Source: Calliopsis andreniformis
Lineage: Eukaryota; Arthropoda; Insecta; Hymenoptera; Andrenidae
Reading direction: 5' to 3'
Length of the DNA: 64,000 bases
NCBI RefSeq assembly: GCF_051401765.1
Contig: NW_027480438.1
Span: 3,906,001-3,970,000 of the forward strand
In this document: piece by piece, positions 62,594 through 64,000 of the stretch
Layout of the letters: each line of letters starts with the position of its first letter
Numbering within the stretch: the first letter of the stretch is position 1
The notes under the pieces: model-generated
The model's input: only the letters and a program-made list of their open reading frames with translations
What the model was told of the DNA's origin: nothing
Databases searched by the model: none
Position numbers and translations under genes: made by a program

Positions 62594-64000
62594 ATCCCCA
62601 ATCCTCAATCCACAATCCTCAATCCTCAATCCTCAATCCTCAATCCTCAATCCTCAATCCTCAATTCTCAAACCTCAATCCTCAGTCCTCAGTCGTCGAA
62701 TCTCAATCCCCGACGCTTAGCACTCATCCTCAATCCTCAGTCCTCAATCCTCAATTCTCAATCCTCAATCCTTAATCCCCAGACCTCAAACATCAATATT
62801 CAACCCTGAATCCTCGTCCACAATCCACAACCCTCAATCCGCAGTCCTCAATATTCAATCATCAATATTCAATCTTCAATCCTCAATCCTCAATCCTCAA
62901 TCCTCAATCTTCAACCCTGAATCGTCAATCCTCAATACTCAATCCTCAACCTTCAATCCTCAATACCCAATCTTCAATCCTCAATCCTCAATCCTCAATA
63001 CTCAATCCTCAATCCTCATTCTTCAATCCTCAATACCCAATCCTCAATCTTCAATCCTCAATCCTCAATCCTCAATCCCAATTCCTCAATCCTCATTCTT
63101 CAATACTCAATACCCAATCCTCAATTTCAATCCTCAATCCTCAATCCTCATTTCTCAATCCTCAATCCTCATTTCTCAATCCTCAATCCTCAACCCTCAG
63201 CCCTCATCCTCCATCCTCAGTACTCAATCCTCTATCCTCAATCTTCAATCCTCATTACCCAATCTTCAATCCTCATTCCTCAATCCTCAATCCTCAATCC
63301 TCAATCTTCAATCCTCAATACTCAATCTGCAATCCTCAATCCTCAAACCTCATTCCTCAATCCTCATTCCTCAATCCTCAATACCCAATCCTCAATACTC
63401 AATCCTCAATCCTCAATCCTCAATCCTCAATCTTCAACCCTATATACTCAATCCTCAATACTCAATCCTCAATCTTCAATCCTCAATACTCAATCTTCAA
63501 TCCTCAATCCTCAATCCTCAATCCTCAATATTCGATCATCAATACTCAATCTTCAATCCTCATTCCTCAATCCCCAATTCTCAATCCTCAATCCTCAATC
63601 CTCAATCCTCAATCCTCAATCCTCAATCCTCAATCCACAATCCTCAACCTTCTATACTCAATAATCAATATCCAATCCTCAATCCTCACTCCGCAATCTT
63701 CAACCCTGAATCCTCAATCCTCAATACTCAATCCTCAATCTTCAATCCTCAATACTCAATCTTCAATCCTCTATCCCCAATCCTCAATCCTCAATCCTCA
63801 ATCATCAATCCTCAATATTCAATCCTCAATACTCAATCTTCAATCCTCAATCCTCAATCCTCAATATTCAATCCTCAATACTCAATCTTCAATCATCAAT
63901 CCTCAATCCCCAATTCTCAGTCGTCAATCCTCAGTCATCAATCCTCAATCTTCAATACTCAATCTGCAATCCTCAATCCTCAAACCTCAATCCTCAATAC
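62593..64000 (+). repeat. Copy of the 7.6-8.95 kb block, cut by the window end
   Basis: The dyad at 62694 corresponds to 7676 (offset 55,018) and the CAACCCTATAT marker at 63436 to 8411 (offset 55,025, one heptamer more). The junction with the preceding block lies at about 62,593-62,620, only about 100 bp from the dyad at 62541. Confidence 0.78.

Larger units (their letters stand above)
612..62715 (+). repeat. Dyad cassette family, 34 copies (composite entry)
   Basis: A conserved cassette of about 100 bp recurs through the array. Its core is a 22-bp dyad: CGTCG, a 12-nt spacer, then CGACG, followed by CTTAGCACTC. The CGTCG starts at 612, 1832, 2898, 3288, 7057, 7676, 11469, 11796, 12577, 13265, 17058, 17385, 18166, 20598, 23110, 25558, 28509, 29282, 30509, 33042, 34269, 37179, 38406, 41739, 44390, 45617, 52263, 53427, 54046, 58028, 61113, 62165, 62541 and 62694. 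The right arm is intact in 26 copies. It is CGACC at 2898, 11469, 11796, 17058, 17385, 20598 and 62165, and CGACA at 58028. All eight broken copies carry the GAACC spacer variant. About 80 bp downstream comes a second conserved part, CCTCTRCCGTCAG or CCTCTACCGTCTG, then TCCTCGTCC. The function is unknown. Confidence 0.9.
1..64000 (+). repeat. Heptanucleotide satellite array, consensus TCAATCC
   Basis: The whole window is a tandem array of a 7-bp unit, TCAATCC on the + strand, with substituted variants such as TCAATAC, TCAATCT, TCAAACC, TCAGTCC, TCGATCC and TCATTCC. The consensus has no G, so the + strand is strongly G-poor and every G marks a variant. Orientation never changes: I saw no stretch where GGATTGA becomes the + strand unit. 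No unique sequence interrupts the array and both ends are truncated inside it. Such arrays are known from eukaryotic heterochromatin; the location and species here are not determinable. No telomeric repeat tracts are present. Confidence 0.97.

Noticed and set aside
612..62715. Reading the regularly recurring cassette as a CRISPR array
   Set aside because: Spacing ranges from 153 bp to 6.6 kb, the sequence between copies is itself satellite, and no cas genes are present.
1..64000. Telomeric array, since the unit is 7 bp like plant TTTAGGG
   Set aside because: TCAATCC/GGATTGA is not a known telomere repeat, and CCTAAA-like strings occur only singly, as the AAACCTAAATCC variant after the dyad cassette.
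1..64000. tRNA, rRNA, transposon or LTR insertion within the array
   Set aside because: No stretch departs from heptamer variants long enough to hold such an element, and no terminal inverted repeats or poly-A tails were seen on either strand.
1..64000. Open frames on the - strand
   Set aside because: TGA occurs every seven codons in all three - frames under the standard code; none was worth listing.

Overview
The window is one uninterrupted block of satellite DNA. From the first base to the last it is a degenerate tandem array of a 7-bp unit, TCAATCC on the given strand (GGATTGA on the other). I found no gene, RNA gene, transposon or other non-repeat island, and both ends are cut inside the array, so the true array is longer than 64 kb. 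An array of this size without genes points to eukaryotic heterochromatin (pericentromeric, subtelomeric, sex-chromosomal or B-chromosomal). The sequence does not allow the species or the chromosomal position to be named.

The array is layered. At the lowest level are heptamers and common variants (TCAATAC, TCAATCT, TCAAACC, TCAACCC, TCAGTCC, TCGATCC, TCATTCC). Above that, fixed orders of variants form recognisable modules of about 0.1 to 1 kb. These include a CpG-bearing cassette with a 5-bp dyad (34 copies), a module of about 830 bp called alpha here (6 copies) and a 316-bp module called beta here (10 copies). Above that, modules are carried in large direct duplications.

Layout: 1-3.9 kb shares long blocks with 60.4-62.6 kb. 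4.2-6.2 kb holds a duplication with a 1,131-bp offset. 7.3-18.5 kb is a nearly perfect 5,589-bp tandem duplication, with a partial third copy to 20.8 kb. 21-31 kb is a mosaic of beta, alpha and cassette blocks. 31.05-39.3 kb is a tandem duplication of about 4,137 bp, copied again at 42.4-46.5 kb. 46.5-48.9 kb is a 1,221-bp tandem duplication. 48.9-52.4 kb is local reshuffling. 52.4-57.4 kb contains a copy of the 6.7-9.3 kb block and a local triplication. 57.4-59.4 kb copies 19.9-21.9 kb. 62.7-64 kb copies 7.7-8.9 kb.

The many open frames on the + strand are a by-product of the repeat. Because 7 is not a multiple of 3, all three + frames read the same heptapeptide (SILNPQS) and all three - frames hit TGA every seven codons. 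I therefore annotate no CDS. The points most worth a second look are the recurrent dyad cassette, the fact that length differences measured inside homologous copies are multiples of 7 bp, and the very recent large tandem duplications, which also need checking as possible assembly products. All offsets were read by hand from landmark positions; block edges are approximate to about 10-50 bp.
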